DNA of 64,000 nt from CAYFHQ01 sp964342805 (lineage in GTDB: Bacteria > Bacillota > Clostridia > Peptostreptococcales > Acidaminobacteraceae), in NCBI GenBank assembly GCA_964342805.1, contig CAYFHQ010000005.1:24532-88531 (forward strand). Direction: 5' to 3'. This document shows positions 40,960 to 49,420 of the stretch, one piece after another (position 1 is the first letter of the stretch; each line of letters begins with the position of its first letter). The notes below the pieces were generated by a model. It worked only from the letters and a program-made list of their open reading frames with translations, did no database searches and was not told the DNA's origin. Position numbers and translations under genes: made by a program.

Positions 40960-41871
40960 ATGGAAACCATTCAAGTTCAATCCATCTCACAAATCCATCA
41001 CATGCTGGGCTTTGAGCCCCCAAGCCACCCACTGATCACCTTGCTTGATGTGTCTGCCCTAGAGCAATTTGACCGACAGGACCAGGCTTCATTTCAGACA
41101 GACCTCTACACAATCGCCTTGAAGGTAGGGAGTGAATGTGACATCACCTATGGCCGCAAGACCTATGACTTCAACCAAGGTAGCTTGGTTTTTAGTGAAC
41201 CAGGACAGGTGACCACCATATCGTCAGAAGGCAGCAGTAGTGGTGCAAGGGGCCGGATTCTTTGTTTCCACCCCGATTTACTGGCTGGCTCATCCCTGGC
41301 TAAGACAATTGGAGACTATACCTTTTTTGCCTACAGCAACAATGAGGCCCTCCACTTGTCCGCAAGGGAAAAAGAGACCATATCCTCTCTGGTTACCCTG
41401 CTTGAGACAGAGTATACACTCAACTTGGACACCTACTCCAACAATATTATTACCTCTAACCTGGAGGTACTGCTTAATTATTGTGAGCGTTTCTATGGGC
41501 GCCAGTTCATCACCCGTAAGGCGGTCCACCTCAAGGGTGTGGCCAAATTTGAAGCCCTGCTAAAGGAACGAATGACCACGGAGGTTCTTGGCGACAAGGG
41601 AATTCCCACCGTCAAGGAACTGGCAGATACCATGGGATACTCGTCAAACTACCTCAGTGACCTGCTCATGAAAGAAACCGGCCGGCGCACCCAAGACCAC
41701 ATCCATGACTTCATTATTAAGGAGGCCAAGAACCTCCTTTTGGGTACCAACGACACCATTACACAAATTGCCTACTTACTTGGTTACGAGTATCCAGAAC
41801 ACTTTGGCAAGTTGTTTAAGAAGAAGGTTGGCGTCACTCCCAGTCAGTTTCGACAAGGGGACCCAGGCTAG
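40960..41871 (+). CDS. AraC family transcriptional regulator
   Basis: The start at 40960 (METIQVQSISQIHHMLG) follows TTGGAGGAGGG. Residues about 15-165 form a cupin-like sensing domain (DITYGRKTYDFNQGSLVFSE). Residues about 205-300 hold the paired HTH motifs of AraC proteins: VKELADTMGYSSNYLSDLLM and ITQIAYLLGYEYPEHFGKLF with the KKKVGVTPSQFR end. It is divergent from the aldehyde dehydrogenase gene, its probable target. Confidence 0.92.
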   Translation: METIQVQSISQIHHMLGFEPPSHPLITLLDVSALEQFDRQDQASFQTDLYTIALKVGSECDITYGRKTYDFNQGSLVFSEPGQVTTISSEGSSSGARGRILCFHPDLLAGSSLAKTIGDYTFFAYSNNEALHLSAREKETISSLVTLLETEYTLNLDTYSNNIITSNLEVLLNYCERFYGRQFITRKAVHLKGVAKFEALLKERMTTEVLGDKGIPTVKELADTMGYSSNYLSDLLMKETGRRTQDHIHDFIIKEAKNLLLGTNDTITQIAYLLGYEYPEHFGKLFKKKVGVTPSQFRQGDPG

Positions 41872-42000
41872 GTCAAGTTCCAGTTGGTATGCCTCAATCC
41901 TTTACGCCTGATTTCTTTTCCTGTATACTCTAACTGTCGCTCACATAGGGCATTTTGTGAATCGTCTAAGGAAAACCGATTCAGACGGAGAGAGGTAGCC

Positions 42001-42270
42001 ATGTTTCGACTTTGGGGAAAAATCATCAAACGCAACAACATCATTGCAGACAAGGTTTTTGAGCTGAACGAACCCGGTTTGAGCTTAGAGGAAAAGGTGG
42101 ACAAGGCCATGGAAGACCTCTGCTACCACTTTGACATCCAGCAACCCCTGTGGATCATGGACAACCAAAGCGATTTTTCCATGATGGGCAAGACCCGGTT
42201 TTCAGAAGGGCATTTCATGGAGCCCATTCGCTTTGATTTCTTTGAAATTGAAGTTATTGAAGATAAATAA
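42001..42270 (+). CDS. Conserved hypothetical small protein
   Basis: The ATG at 42001 follows GAGAGAGGTAGCC. The 89-residue product starts MFRLWGKIIKRNNIIADKVF and includes DLCYHFDIQQPLWIMDNQSD and GHFMEPIRFDFFEIEVIED. Small acidic proteins of this pattern are common in Clostridia and have no known role. It is compact, without membrane segments or cysteine clusters, and is followed by a strong terminator. Confidence 0.75.
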   Translation: MFRLWGKIIKRNNIIADKVFELNEPGLSLEEKVDKAMEDLCYHFDIQQPLWIMDNQSDFSMMGKTRFSEGHFMEPIRFDFFEIEVIEDK

Positions 42271-42290
42271 AATCCATTTTATAGAACACA

Positions 42291-42336
42291 AAAGGCTGTT
42301 ACAGTTTGCACGTATGCTTACTGTAACAGCCTCTTT
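42291..42336. terminator. Intrinsic terminator
   Basis: AAAGGCTGTTACAGT pairs with ACTGTAACAGCCT, followed by CTTTT; between convergent genes. Confidence 0.85.
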
Positions 42337-42374
42337 TATTGTTTTAAACTAGCAATCTAGTCCCTGCAGCTGGT

Positions 42375-43310
42375 CTATTGGCCCAGCAAGGTCTCCACCA
42401 CACGAACTGCATGGTAGCCCGCTTCAAAATTAACAATGGGTGCGTCCTGGCCCGCAACAGACTGGCAGAAAGACGAAATCAAATTCACCGTGGCATGGTA
42501 GGACTCCAGGTCGATCTGGGTCTTGCCTTCCGGTGTAATCACGAAAATATCCCGCCAGTTGACCAGTTCAATGACGCCCTCCGTGCCCCAAATGACCAGT
42601 TTCAGGTCTTCCTCATGGCCAACGCCGGTCATGCCACTGAAGACCATGGGTAGGTCACCCACATGTCCCCGGGCAAAAACATCTACTTCAGACCGGTTGT
42701 CACCAGGGTGGGTCACAAAAGTGGCGTCCAGTTCAATCAGACCAAAATGGTCCTGGACCAGCTGAATAAAGTGGGTAAAGACTTCGCGGACAAAGCCTCC
42801 CTGGTCCTTGGTGTCAATCCAAGGGTTGATTTGCCACTTCCGCGGCCAGTCTGGGAAAATCCCCTTTAGCTCTAGACGTTTAATGTCCCCAATTTGCTTA
42901 CCCTCTAAAAGCTCTTTCAACTTGGCATAGCCTGGGCCAAAGAAGAGCGGAAAGTTCATACCATGAACCAGTTGTGTCCCTTTTGCATAATCCATCATGG
43001 CCTTGGCTTCTTCAATGGTACCTGCCAGGGGCTTTTCACAAAGAATGTGTTTGCCCGCCTTCATAATGTCGATGGCCAGGTCCTTGTGGAACTTAGGAGG
43101 CACGGCCAAGTAAACAGCGTCCACTTGAGGGTCTGCCAACATGGCTTCAATCGAATCCACAGCCTCCACCCCGTGCTTGTCACAAATGGCCTTGGTCGTT
43201 TCTGCATTAATGTCATACACGCTGACAACGTCCACGCCCTCATGGTCCTTAAAAATGGGGAGTAATCGGTCCCCAATGGCCCCCAGGCCAATAATACCAA
43301 ACCCTATCAT
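42375..43310 (-). CDS. Gfo/Idh/MocA family NAD(P)-dependent oxidoreductase
   Basis: The start at 43310 (MIGFGIIGLGAIGDRLLPIF) follows TTGGAGGAACC. The N-terminal Rossmann fold has GLGAIG (8-13), and the conserved catalytic-type motif is GKHILCEKPLAGTIEEAKAM (about 88-107, EKP). The C-terminal domain (QINPWIDTKDQGGFVREVFT and HFIQLVQDHFG) matches the GFO_IDH_MocA_C fold. These enzymes oxidise or reduce sugars, inositols or related polyols. The substrate is unknown. A TetR gene lies divergently upstream, past a possible small gene. Confidence 0.9.
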   Translation of the reverse strand: MIGFGIIGLGAIGDRLLPIFKDHEGVDVVSVYDINAETTKAICDKHGVEAVDSIEAMLADPQVDAVYLAVPPKFHKDLAIDIMKAGKHILCEKPLAGTIEEAKAMMDYAKGTQLVHGMNFPLFFGPGYAKLKELLEGKQIGDIKRLELKGIFPDWPRKWQINPWIDTKDQGGFVREVFTHFIQLVQDHFGLIELDATFVTHPGDNRSEVDVFARGHVGDLPMVFSGMTGVGHEEDLKLVIWGTEGVIELVNWRDIFVITPEGKTQIDLESYHATVNLISSFCQSVAGQDAPIVNFEAGYHAVRVVETLLGQ

Positions 43311-43441
43311 ACTGGTTCCTCCAAACATATTTTCTGATCTAGGTCGACCACCTCAGACCCCGGACGCCCTCGATCCCTTAGGGAAAGACGCTCCTTTTGT
43401 CCGATGCGGTTTTGCCCTCTTCCTCCTTCAAGAATACCATA

Positions 43442-43654
43442 TTAGGCCCTGGCTGGCTTAGTTGTCTTGGCTAGAAGCTTCTTTTGATGAAGCCACCCTG
43501 CCACCACAAAGAAGAAAAGACCCACTGTCCAAGGATTTCTACAATGGATTTCCCATGGAAACCGGTGTCCCTGAGGGCAAATCCGATAGGGTCCTGTCGT
43601 TCCTTGAAGTGGTGGAGTAGGAGGCTCGCCGCAAGAATTTGAGCATTTGATCAT
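43442..43654 (-). CDS. Possible small zinc-ribbon membrane protein
   Basis: From an ATG at 43654 the frame gives MIKCSNSCGEPPTPPLQ, then YRICPQGHRFPWEIHC, then a hydrophobic stretch WTVGLFFFVVAGWLH and a basic end. The Cys/His pairs could form a zinc ribbon ahead of one membrane helix. A TATAAT lies 17 bp upstream, but the ribosome binding site is weak. The gene may be real or a chance frame; it is the only coding signal between the Gfo/Idh/MocA gene and the TetR gene at 43758. Confidence 0.4.
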   Translation of the reverse strand: MIKCSNSCGEPPTPPLQGTTGPYRICPQGHRFPWEIHCRNPWTVGLFFFVVAGWLHQKKLLAKTTKPARA

Positions 43655-43757
43655 TCTCGGGCCCTGTATTATAATCGTCTTACCCATACAAATGCAAATG
43701 ATGCACCCGTCATGGACCTATTGACACCGTAGCGGCTGCTACCAAAGGAGTTGTCTT

Positions 43758-44324
43758 ATGCTCAAACAAGCCCCTATCAATATGAATGCCAAGCGGTCAA
43801 TCGCCCTGATTGTGTCCACCCTCCTTCGACTCATGGAGGAAAAGCCCTTTAAGGACATCACGATTTCGGCCATTACCAAACACGCAGGCATCGTACGAAA
43901 CACCTTCTACGCCCACTTTGAAAGTAAAGAGGACGTCCTGACCTACCACATTTACACCATTTTCAATGACCAGTTCAAGGCATATGCTGGGGATACTGAG
44001 ATCGACAACGCCCAGTTCGTGCCCATCTACTTCAATATCTGGTCCAAGGAAGTGTCCCTCTTGCAGGTCCTAGAGAAAAATGATCTGCTATCACTACTCA
44101 ACCTCATGGACACCCAGTTCGAATATTTTTGCTACACCTATTTTGCTGCTGATGAATGTGATTTGTCTGAACTTGGGACCAAATACGCCAATGCAGTCTA
44201 TGCGGACATGCTGGCCAGCATTCTCAAGCGATGGATCCGGTCCGGTATGGAGGAAACACCAGAGGAAATGTCCGCCGTCTTTCTGGAACTATTGGGACTT
44301 GAATATATGCGGACCCAAACGTAA
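43758..44324 (+). CDS. TetR/AcrR family transcriptional regulator
   Basis: The 188-residue protein has a TetR HTH (about 14-60: IALIVSTLLRLMEEKPFKDI then ITKHAGIVRNTFYAHFESKE) and the C-terminal domain of the TetR_C_33/DhaS-like group. AAAGGAG precedes the ATG. It is divergent from the Gfo/Idh/MocA region, and GTAGC-GGCT-GCTAC just upstream is a possible operator. Target and ligand are not known. Confidence 0.9.
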   Translation: MLKQAPINMNAKRSIALIVSTLLRLMEEKPFKDITISAITKHAGIVRNTFYAHFESKEDVLTYHIYTIFNDQFKAYAGDTEIDNAQFVPIYFNIWSKEVSLLQVLEKNDLLSLLNLMDTQFEYFCYTYFAADECDLSELGTKYANAVYADMLASILKRWIRSGMEETPEEMSAVFLELLGLEYMRTQT

Positions 44325-44346
44325 GAAGTGAACCTTTATTATGACA

Positions 44347-44393
44347 AAAAAAGAATGGGCATTGATCACCAATTGATCAATGCCCATTTTCTC
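44347..44393. terminator. Bidirectional intrinsic terminator
   Basis: AATGGGCATTGATCA pairs with TGATCAATGCCCATTTT; A and T runs flank it. Confidence 0.85.
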
Positions 44394-44402
44394 TTACGCA
44401 CA

Positions 44403-44801
44403 TTATGTGTAGATCGCCTTGCCCTCCAAGACGTCTTGGTAGTAGGTTTGGATTAACTCCTCAAGGACGTCAATATTGACCTTGTCTAAATTGCTAATGT
44501 AAAGACAGATCTTGCCCCGCTTATACTTGCCAATCCGGTCCAGTAGGTCCACATAGGGGTCCAGACCACCCACTGTAAAATAGACGGTAATGTGGGCCTT
44601 GGCAGGGACAAAGGCCAAAATAGGCATGTCTCCTTCACTGGTCTTGTTCACGTAATGATAGTCTCCAAAACCAACGGACTTGTCCTCCCAAAGCACAGGG
44701 GGGTCCGGGACATTCTTGTCGATCAGTTCAAGGAGGTCAAAGGCGTCTCTTCGACGTCTCTCATGGTCAATTTGGTTGAGTTTGTTTGCTATCGGGTCCA
44801 T
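44403..44801 (-). CDS. DUF1801 domain protein
   Basis: The 132-residue protein has the DUF1801 (YdhG-like) pattern: PPVLWEDKSVGFGDYHYVNK, then AFVPAKAHITVYFTVGGLDP, DRIGKYKRGKICLYISNLDK and VDVLEELIQTYYQD. This small alpha/beta fold is widespread, related to iron chaperone frataxin-like proteins by structure in some reports, with no firm function. GGGAGTGACAA precedes the ATG. Confidence 0.8.
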   Translation of the reverse strand: MDPIANKLNQIDHERRRRDAFDLLELIDKNVPDPPVLWEDKSVGFGDYHYVNKTSEGDMPILAFVPAKAHITVYFTVGGLDPYVDLLDRIGKYKRGKICLYISNLDKVNIDVLEELIQTYYQDVLEGKAIYT

Positions 44802-44854
44802 TTGTCACTCCCATTCTCAAAGGGTGTATGCCTTGGTTCTTATATACCCGGCGT

Positions 44855-47026
44855 CTACCCAATCTCCCTCTGGATTATGGACTCCTCAACCCATAGGTCC
44901 TGGTCTCCACCAGCCTTGACTTCAGTGGCTTTGAAGTCAGTACTATTGACATCAATGCCCCTACTGTCGACGTCCTTGATCTTGAACACAGAAACGGCCT
45001 CATCCATATGACCTGCCAACTGGACTAACTTTGCACAGGAAGCCGACACAAGGTCGATCACCATGGCTTGCTCCTGCATGCCGGCCGCTGCCCGACTGGT
45101 GCCTTGCTCATTCACTGTAGAGATGTCAGCCAGGGCTTCAAAAAGCGAATTGATGGATGCCATTTGGCCTGCCATTTTCACACCGGACTGGTCAATACCT
45201 TGGATATGGGTCCTCATGGACCCAAGGGCCACGGCGATTCCCCTGAACTTATCACTGGTGTGCAGGACGTCTTTTTCCTGCTTTCGTACTGCCTTCCCTG
45301 CTATTTCAATGGTGTCAACCGCTTGGGTCGATTTCGCCATTAGGTCCTTAATGTCCCTACTAATCTCTTTGGTGAAGCGATTGGTTTGAACCGCCAACTT
45401 CCTGATTTCTTCTGCAACAACTGCAAAACCACGCCCTGAGTCACCTGCCCGGCCAGCTTCAATGGCTGCATTTAGGGCCAGCAAATTGGTTTGGTCGGCT
45501 ATATCCGCTATCATACTTGAGGCATTCTTGATCTTTTGTGCACTTTCATTGGTGGCTTGGACGATATCATGGACCTCGCCAGTGGCCTGGCTACTCTCCT
45601 TTGTTTCCTCCACAAGACCATCCACGATCCCCATACCTTCATCCTTGAGTTCTTCCACCCGATCAGCAACTTCCATCAAAGCTTTGACTTGGTCTAGGTC
45701 AAAGGCCAAGAGTTTGCCCAATTGGGTTACTTGACTGAAACCATTGACTGTTACTTGAGCCTGCTCTTCTGCACTACTTGCAATCTCTTCAACCGTTTCC
45801 GAAATTTCAACAGCAGTCGCCGCAGCAATTTGACCCTTGTCCGTCATTTCCTTAGAGGAAGTATAGACACTTGTTGAAGCTTCACTGATTTCTCCAATAA
45901 CGGTCAGGAGGGCCTTGCGGATATCCTCACTCTCTCTGGCCAGTATGCCCATTTCATCCTTTCGAATGAGGACGGCCTCTTCCATGGGGTGGGTCAGGTC
46001 ATATTCAGAAATCATCTTCATTTGATCCATGACCTTTTGAAGGGGTCTAGTAATCTCCAACGTCAAGACCAAGGCAGTTCCCACACTGAATAGGAGGCCC
46101 ACCAACAATGAGCTAATGGCCACAAGACTAGAGGTTTGAATGATCTTATTGTTGTTCTCCCCCACCTGGTTGGCAATGCTCATGGCTATGTCAGAGCTTG
46201 CCATGGCCGCTGCGGTCATGTTGTCATATTGGACTCTTTGGTCTGCGACAAGCTGGTCAAAATGGTCAAAAGCAGACTCAAACTTATTTAAACTATCCAG
46301 AGCCACATGGAGGTTTTCCTCTACAGTAGAGGTTGCTGCTTCTTCTATGGAAACCAAGAGGAGGTCCCTGGCCTTTTTCTTGCCATTCCTCAGGAGTTCA
46401 AGGTGGCTGGTTGACTCCGTGTACATATACTTAGAACTGGCCACCCGGGCCTCCATGACAGCATCAAAGGACTTTTGCATGGTCAGGTAGCGATCAAATG
46501 CCCTGGACATTTTCTCTGGGTCTTCTGCCAGCATGATGTGAAACTGGGCCACGTCCATGGCCCGCTTGATGTCCAAAACAAGATTGGACCCAATGGTCAT
46601 TTGCAGTCTATTCTGGTTGGCCTTGGCCTTCTCTAACTCTAAATAATGGATAAACTCACTTGTGAATAGATCTAGCTGTTCCTCAAATGCCCCTGCAGGA
46701 CCCAGAAGGTCTGGACTTGTCATCATGGTCTTTGCCTGGCCCATGGAGGCATTTGCTGCCTCTAAATGTTGCAGTACGAGGTCAGCCGTCTCAGCCGACT
46801 TATTTGTGACGTATATCTGCTGGGCTATACGTGCCTCTTGCATATGGCTTTTGGACCCATTCACAGCTTCCAGCATGTCATTTTGTTTGGCGATTTGCTG
46901 GAAATAAAAAAGAGAGGTCAAAGCAACAATAACAAGAATGCCAGTAATTATGCCGTAGCCTAGGGCGATCTTTTTACCTACTTTTATATTCTGAACGAGC
47001 CCCTGTATTAATCTGAAACGCTTCAT
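44855..47026 (-). CDS. Methyl-accepting chemotaxis protein with helical periplasmic sensor
   Basis: The start at 47026 (MKRFRLIQGLVQNIKVGKKI) follows GGAGGAAGG; an open frame extends 96 bp upstream without support. The 723-residue protein has a membrane helix (about 22-42), a long all-helical periplasmic domain of about 270 residues as in HBM/four-helix bundle sensors, a second helix (SLVAISSLLVGLLFSVGTAL), HAMP, and a signalling domain with hairpin tip IADQTNLLALNAAIEAGRAG. It ends without a CheR-binding pentapeptide. It signals to CheA/CheW to control flagellar rotation; the ligand is unknown. Confidence 0.92.
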   Translation of the reverse strand: MKRFRLIQGLVQNIKVGKKIALGYGIITGILVIVALTSLFYFQQIAKQNDMLEAVNGSKSHMQEARIAQQIYVTNKSAETADLVLQHLEAANASMGQAKTMMTSPDLLGPAGAFEEQLDLFTSEFIHYLELEKAKANQNRLQMTIGSNLVLDIKRAMDVAQFHIMLAEDPEKMSRAFDRYLTMQKSFDAVMEARVASSKYMYTESTSHLELLRNGKKKARDLLLVSIEEAATSTVEENLHVALDSLNKFESAFDHFDQLVADQRVQYDNMTAAAMASSDIAMSIANQVGENNNKIIQTSSLVAISSLLVGLLFSVGTALVLTLEITRPLQKVMDQMKMISEYDLTHPMEEAVLIRKDEMGILARESEDIRKALLTVIGEISEASTSVYTSSKEMTDKGQIAAATAVEISETVEEIASSAEEQAQVTVNGFSQVTQLGKLLAFDLDQVKALMEVADRVEELKDEGMGIVDGLVEETKESSQATGEVHDIVQATNESAQKIKNASSMIADIADQTNLLALNAAIEAGRAGDSGRGFAVVAEEIRKLAVQTNRFTKEISRDIKDLMAKSTQAVDTIEIAGKAVRKQEKDVLHTSDKFRGIAVALGSMRTHIQGIDQSGVKMAGQMASINSLFEALADISTVNEQGTSRAAAGMQEQAMVIDLVSASCAKLVQLAGHMDEAVSVFKIKDVDSRGIDVNSTDFKATEVKAGGDQDLWVEESIIQREIG

Positions 47027-47191
47027 ACCTTCCTCCACTACCACTCCTTGAGTCGTGCCCCTTGCACCATCCACTAGGAGTATAGCACCAGAAACAAGTA
47101 CAAAACCTTTTGGACAAAACACTTAGCCTAAAGTTAACCTGTCCTAAACAAAAAGGTCGTGGTGCAGTCCTTTTTCATTTCCTCAATTTTC

Positions 47192-47234
47192 TGTAAAGTA
47201 GTTTACAGAAACTTTATCTGGCCTCCGTTAGAAT
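47192..47234 (+). promoter_or_regulatory. Class II Crp/Fnr-dependent promoter of the 47276 gene
   Basis: TGTAAAGTAGTTTACA (47192-47207) is followed by 21 bp and TAGAAT (47229-47234), putting the dyad centre at about -41.5. TTTACAGAAACT follows the dyad in both this site and the one at 21872. There is no separate -35. Confidence 0.75.
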
Positions 47235-47275
47235 AAACATATCAACAAGACACGTACCCACAAGGAGGGCAAACC

Positions 47276-47578
47276 ATGTATCAACTCACACAAGAAGACG
47301 TAAAAATCCTAGAAACCTATAGAACATTCCTAGAAGGCCAAGTGGCTGAAGCTACGAATCCCCAAGTAAAAATGATCCTTGGGAAGAGCGTTGAATTACT
47401 CAGTGGTGAAATCACTACGCAAACACTTGTGAACTATCTTGAAGTACAAGTGAAGAAGAATCCAGACGCTCCAGAACTCAGCGATGAAGCCAAGGCCAAG
47501 GTTAATGAAATACGCATTGCAGCCAGCCAACACGGCGTCATGGACGTGGTGAAGCGGTTCAAGCAGGGGAGCAAGTAG
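47276..47578 (+). CDS. Unknown 100-residue helical protein, predicted Crp/Fnr regulon
   Basis: The product starts MYQLTQEDVKILETYRTFLE and is acidic and helical, with VKMILGKSVELLSGEITTQT and LVNYLEVQVKKNPDAPELSD. It has no membrane helix or Cys. CAAGGAGGGC precedes the ATG. I do not recognise the family. The promoter carries the same palindrome, spacing and -10 as that of the MTH865 gene 25 kb away, so it is likely activated by the same signal. Confidence 0.75.
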   Translation: MYQLTQEDVKILETYRTFLEGQVAEATNPQVKMILGKSVELLSGEITTQTLVNYLEVQVKKNPDAPELSDEAKAKVNEIRIAASQHGVMDVVKRFKQGSK

Positions 47579-47685
47579 GTAAAGGCCATTGGCGAAAGAT
47601 TTAAACCAATAGTTCCAATAAACCGCATCTGCAAAAATCACTTTAGTCGCTAAGACTAAAACAAAGCAATGAGCGCCAATTGAAC

Positions 47686-47731
47686 AAGGGGGATCTCCTT
47701 TATACTCATGGTATGAAAGGAGATCCCCCTT
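47686..47731 (+). promoter_or_regulatory. Perfect hairpin covering the ribosome binding site of the CPBP gene
   Basis: AAGGGGGATCTCCTTT (47686-47701) pairs perfectly with AAAGGAGATCCCCCTT (47716-47731), and the loop adds ATAC/GTAT. The right arm contains the AAAGGAG ribosome binding site and ends exactly at the base before the ATG at 47732. No T run follows, so it is not an intrinsic terminator. In RNA it would hide the ribosome binding site, which suggests translational control. The gap before it (47579-47685) has a second small dyad TTTAGTC-GCTAA-GACTAAA and no gene. Confidence 0.7.
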
Positions 47732-48457
47732 ATGATGAATACACATTTTTCAAGAAAACAAGTGCCTCTGAAATACCTGGCAACAATCAGTATTGTTCTT
47801 TTGGCTACAGGCTTTATCCTAGCCTCCATTTTCCTCCCCAACCTAAGACCACAGGTCTTCTCAGGCCCCTACGGCCACCTACTCAACCACCAGGTCATTA
47901 TGGTGAGTTTGGCCCTACTGGTTGTCCTGGTTATTCGGGTCCTATTCGGAATATCCACCCTGGACTTCTTGTCCCTCACGCGGTGGGATGGTCCCATCGT
48001 ACCTGTTCCCTGGCTTGGCATCCGCCCAAATGCCAAGGAAACATGGCGTCACCTGGGCCGTCAAATGGCCTTAACCATTACCCTGGTTACGGGCCTGGTC
48101 ATTTACTTTCAAGTGGCGCAAGAAGCCCCAATAAGACTACGACCGGACATGTGGGTCATTTTGCTGCTGGCCGCAACCAATGCCTTTTCAGAAGAGGTCA
48201 TTTACCGGTTCAGTTTCGTTTCGGCAGGTTCAAGTTTACACCTGCCTGCACAAGTCTCGGAACTGACCTCTGCTTTGATCTTCGGTCTGGCCCACTATTT
48301 TGGCAACCCAGGCGGTGTCCCGGGCGTCTTGATGGCAGGCTTTATCGGTTGGTTTCTTGCCAAATCCATGAATGAAACAAAGGGTTTCTTCTGGGCCTTT
48401 GTCATTCACTTTGTCCAGGACGTGGTGATCTTTTACGCCTTATCCCTCTGGCTTTAG
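47732..48457 (+). CDS. CPBP family intramembrane metalloprotease
   Basis: The 241-residue membrane protein has about seven helices and the three Abi/CPBP motifs: NAFSEEVIYRFSFV (EExxxR, about 150-163), IFGLAHYFGNPGG (FxxxH, about 186-198) and FVIHFVQDVVIFYAL (HxxxD/N, about 223-237). Enzymes of this group cleave or modify membrane-associated peptides; some act in bacteriocin immunity or regulated proteolysis. The start is either of two consecutive ATGs. Its ribosome binding site is locked inside a perfect hairpin. The end overlaps the convergent AraC gene by four bases. Confidence 0.9.
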   Translation: MMNTHFSRKQVPLKYLATISIVLLATGFILASIFLPNLRPQVFSGPYGHLLNHQVIMVSLALLVVLVIRVLFGISTLDFLSLTRWDGPIVPVPWLGIRPNAKETWRHLGRQMALTITLVTGLVIYFQVAQEAPIRLRPDMWVILLLAATNAFSEEVIYRFSFVSAGSSLHLPAQVSELTSALIFGLAHYFGNPGGVPGVLMAGFIGWFLAKSMNETKGFFWAFVIHFVQDVVIFYALSLWL

Positions 48458-49374
48458 AGGTCGTCAGAAATGGTCATCCGAATTTGTATGGTGGACTCAG
48501 GGTCAAAGGGACCCTTAAAGTCAGGGCCATACCGCTCCATGTAATAAAGGTCCGTAGGCACCAGCCCCATGGCAGGAAGTCGGTACTTGTATATGAGCTC
48601 GTAGGTTTTTATAACAGGTACTTCCTCCTGGGTATAAAGGGCCCCACGATGGTCAAACTCGATCACCCTACAGGCCTGGCAGGTCAGTAATTCCAACCCG
48701 TCTGGCACCTGTGTCCCCTGGGGCACACGAACCCCTACAAATTCAACAAAGGTAGGTTGGTCTTTTGTGTTGTCCACCCCTAAACAGATCCGGTAGACCG
48801 CATCTTCTTCGTAATCTTCAAAGGTCTCTAAGGCCCCCACCACCTGATTGACGAAGGCGGGAATGGTCAGGACCTCAAGGTCACTGGACTGCCTTGACTG
48901 TCCCAAAAATGTTGTTTCTGGAAGGTCCACAAGCTTGTGGCCTGCCTCCACACTGCCCTTGGTATGGGCAAGAGGAAGGTCCAGGGTGGTAAAGTCCAAG
49001 GACCTCCCCTTATTGTGGTCACTGTATAAGGCTTTTTGCTCTGACTGGCTAAGCCTGCGAAAGGCCCTCGGGGTAAGCCCAAACCGCTTCTTAAAGTTTC
49101 GAGTCATGACTTCATTGGACAGAAACCCATTTTTTATGGCTACAGAGAGGACCGATTCCTCTCCTTGCAAGTCCTCCATGGTTTGGAGTAGACGCCGCTC
49201 TAAAATGTATCCGTTGACCGACATGCCCGTTATGGCCTTAAAAAAACGGTAAAAATGATACTTGGAAATGAAGGTAGCTGCAATCCCCCCAGCGATCAAG
49301 TCCTCGTCTCCCATATGGTCAGTAACATAGGTGTCAAACTGCATTAGGGCCTTTTTATAGTCGATTTGAGCCAT
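48454..49374 (-). CDS. AraC family regulator with GyrI-like effector domain
   Basis: The 306-residue protein has an N-terminal AraC HTH pair (about 10-110: GGIAATFISKYHFYRFFKAI, then LSVAIKNGFLSNEVMTRNFK and KRFGLTPRAFRRLS) and a C-terminal GyrI-like ligand-binding domain (about 145-300: LEVLTIPAFVNQVVGALETF, VEFVGVRVPQGTQVPDG, YRLPAMGLVPTDLYYMERYG). This is the Rob/BmrR-like combination that responds to drugs or other amphipathic compounds. It is convergent with the CPBP gene. Confidence 0.9.
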   Translation of the reverse strand: MAQIDYKKALMQFDTYVTDHMGDEDLIAGGIAATFISKYHFYRFFKAITGMSVNGYILERRLLQTMEDLQGEESVLSVAIKNGFLSNEVMTRNFKKRFGLTPRAFRRLSQSEQKALYSDHNKGRSLDFTTLDLPLAHTKGSVEAGHKLVDLPETTFLGQSRQSSDLEVLTIPAFVNQVVGALETFEDYEEDAVYRICLGVDNTKDQPTFVEFVGVRVPQGTQVPDGLELLTCQACRVIEFDHRGALYTQEEVPVIKTYELIYKYRLPAMGLVPTDLYYMERYGPDFKGPFDPESTIQIRMTISDDL

Positions 49375-49420
49375 GTTGCCTCCATGTCATTCCTACTGGT
49401 CCGCACACTTACCAGGACCC

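Noticed and set aside
47680..48375. Plus-strand frame of 231 codons overlapping the CPBP gene.
   Set aside because: Proline/Gly-rich shadow frame with no motif; the CPBP frame has clear catalytic motifs.
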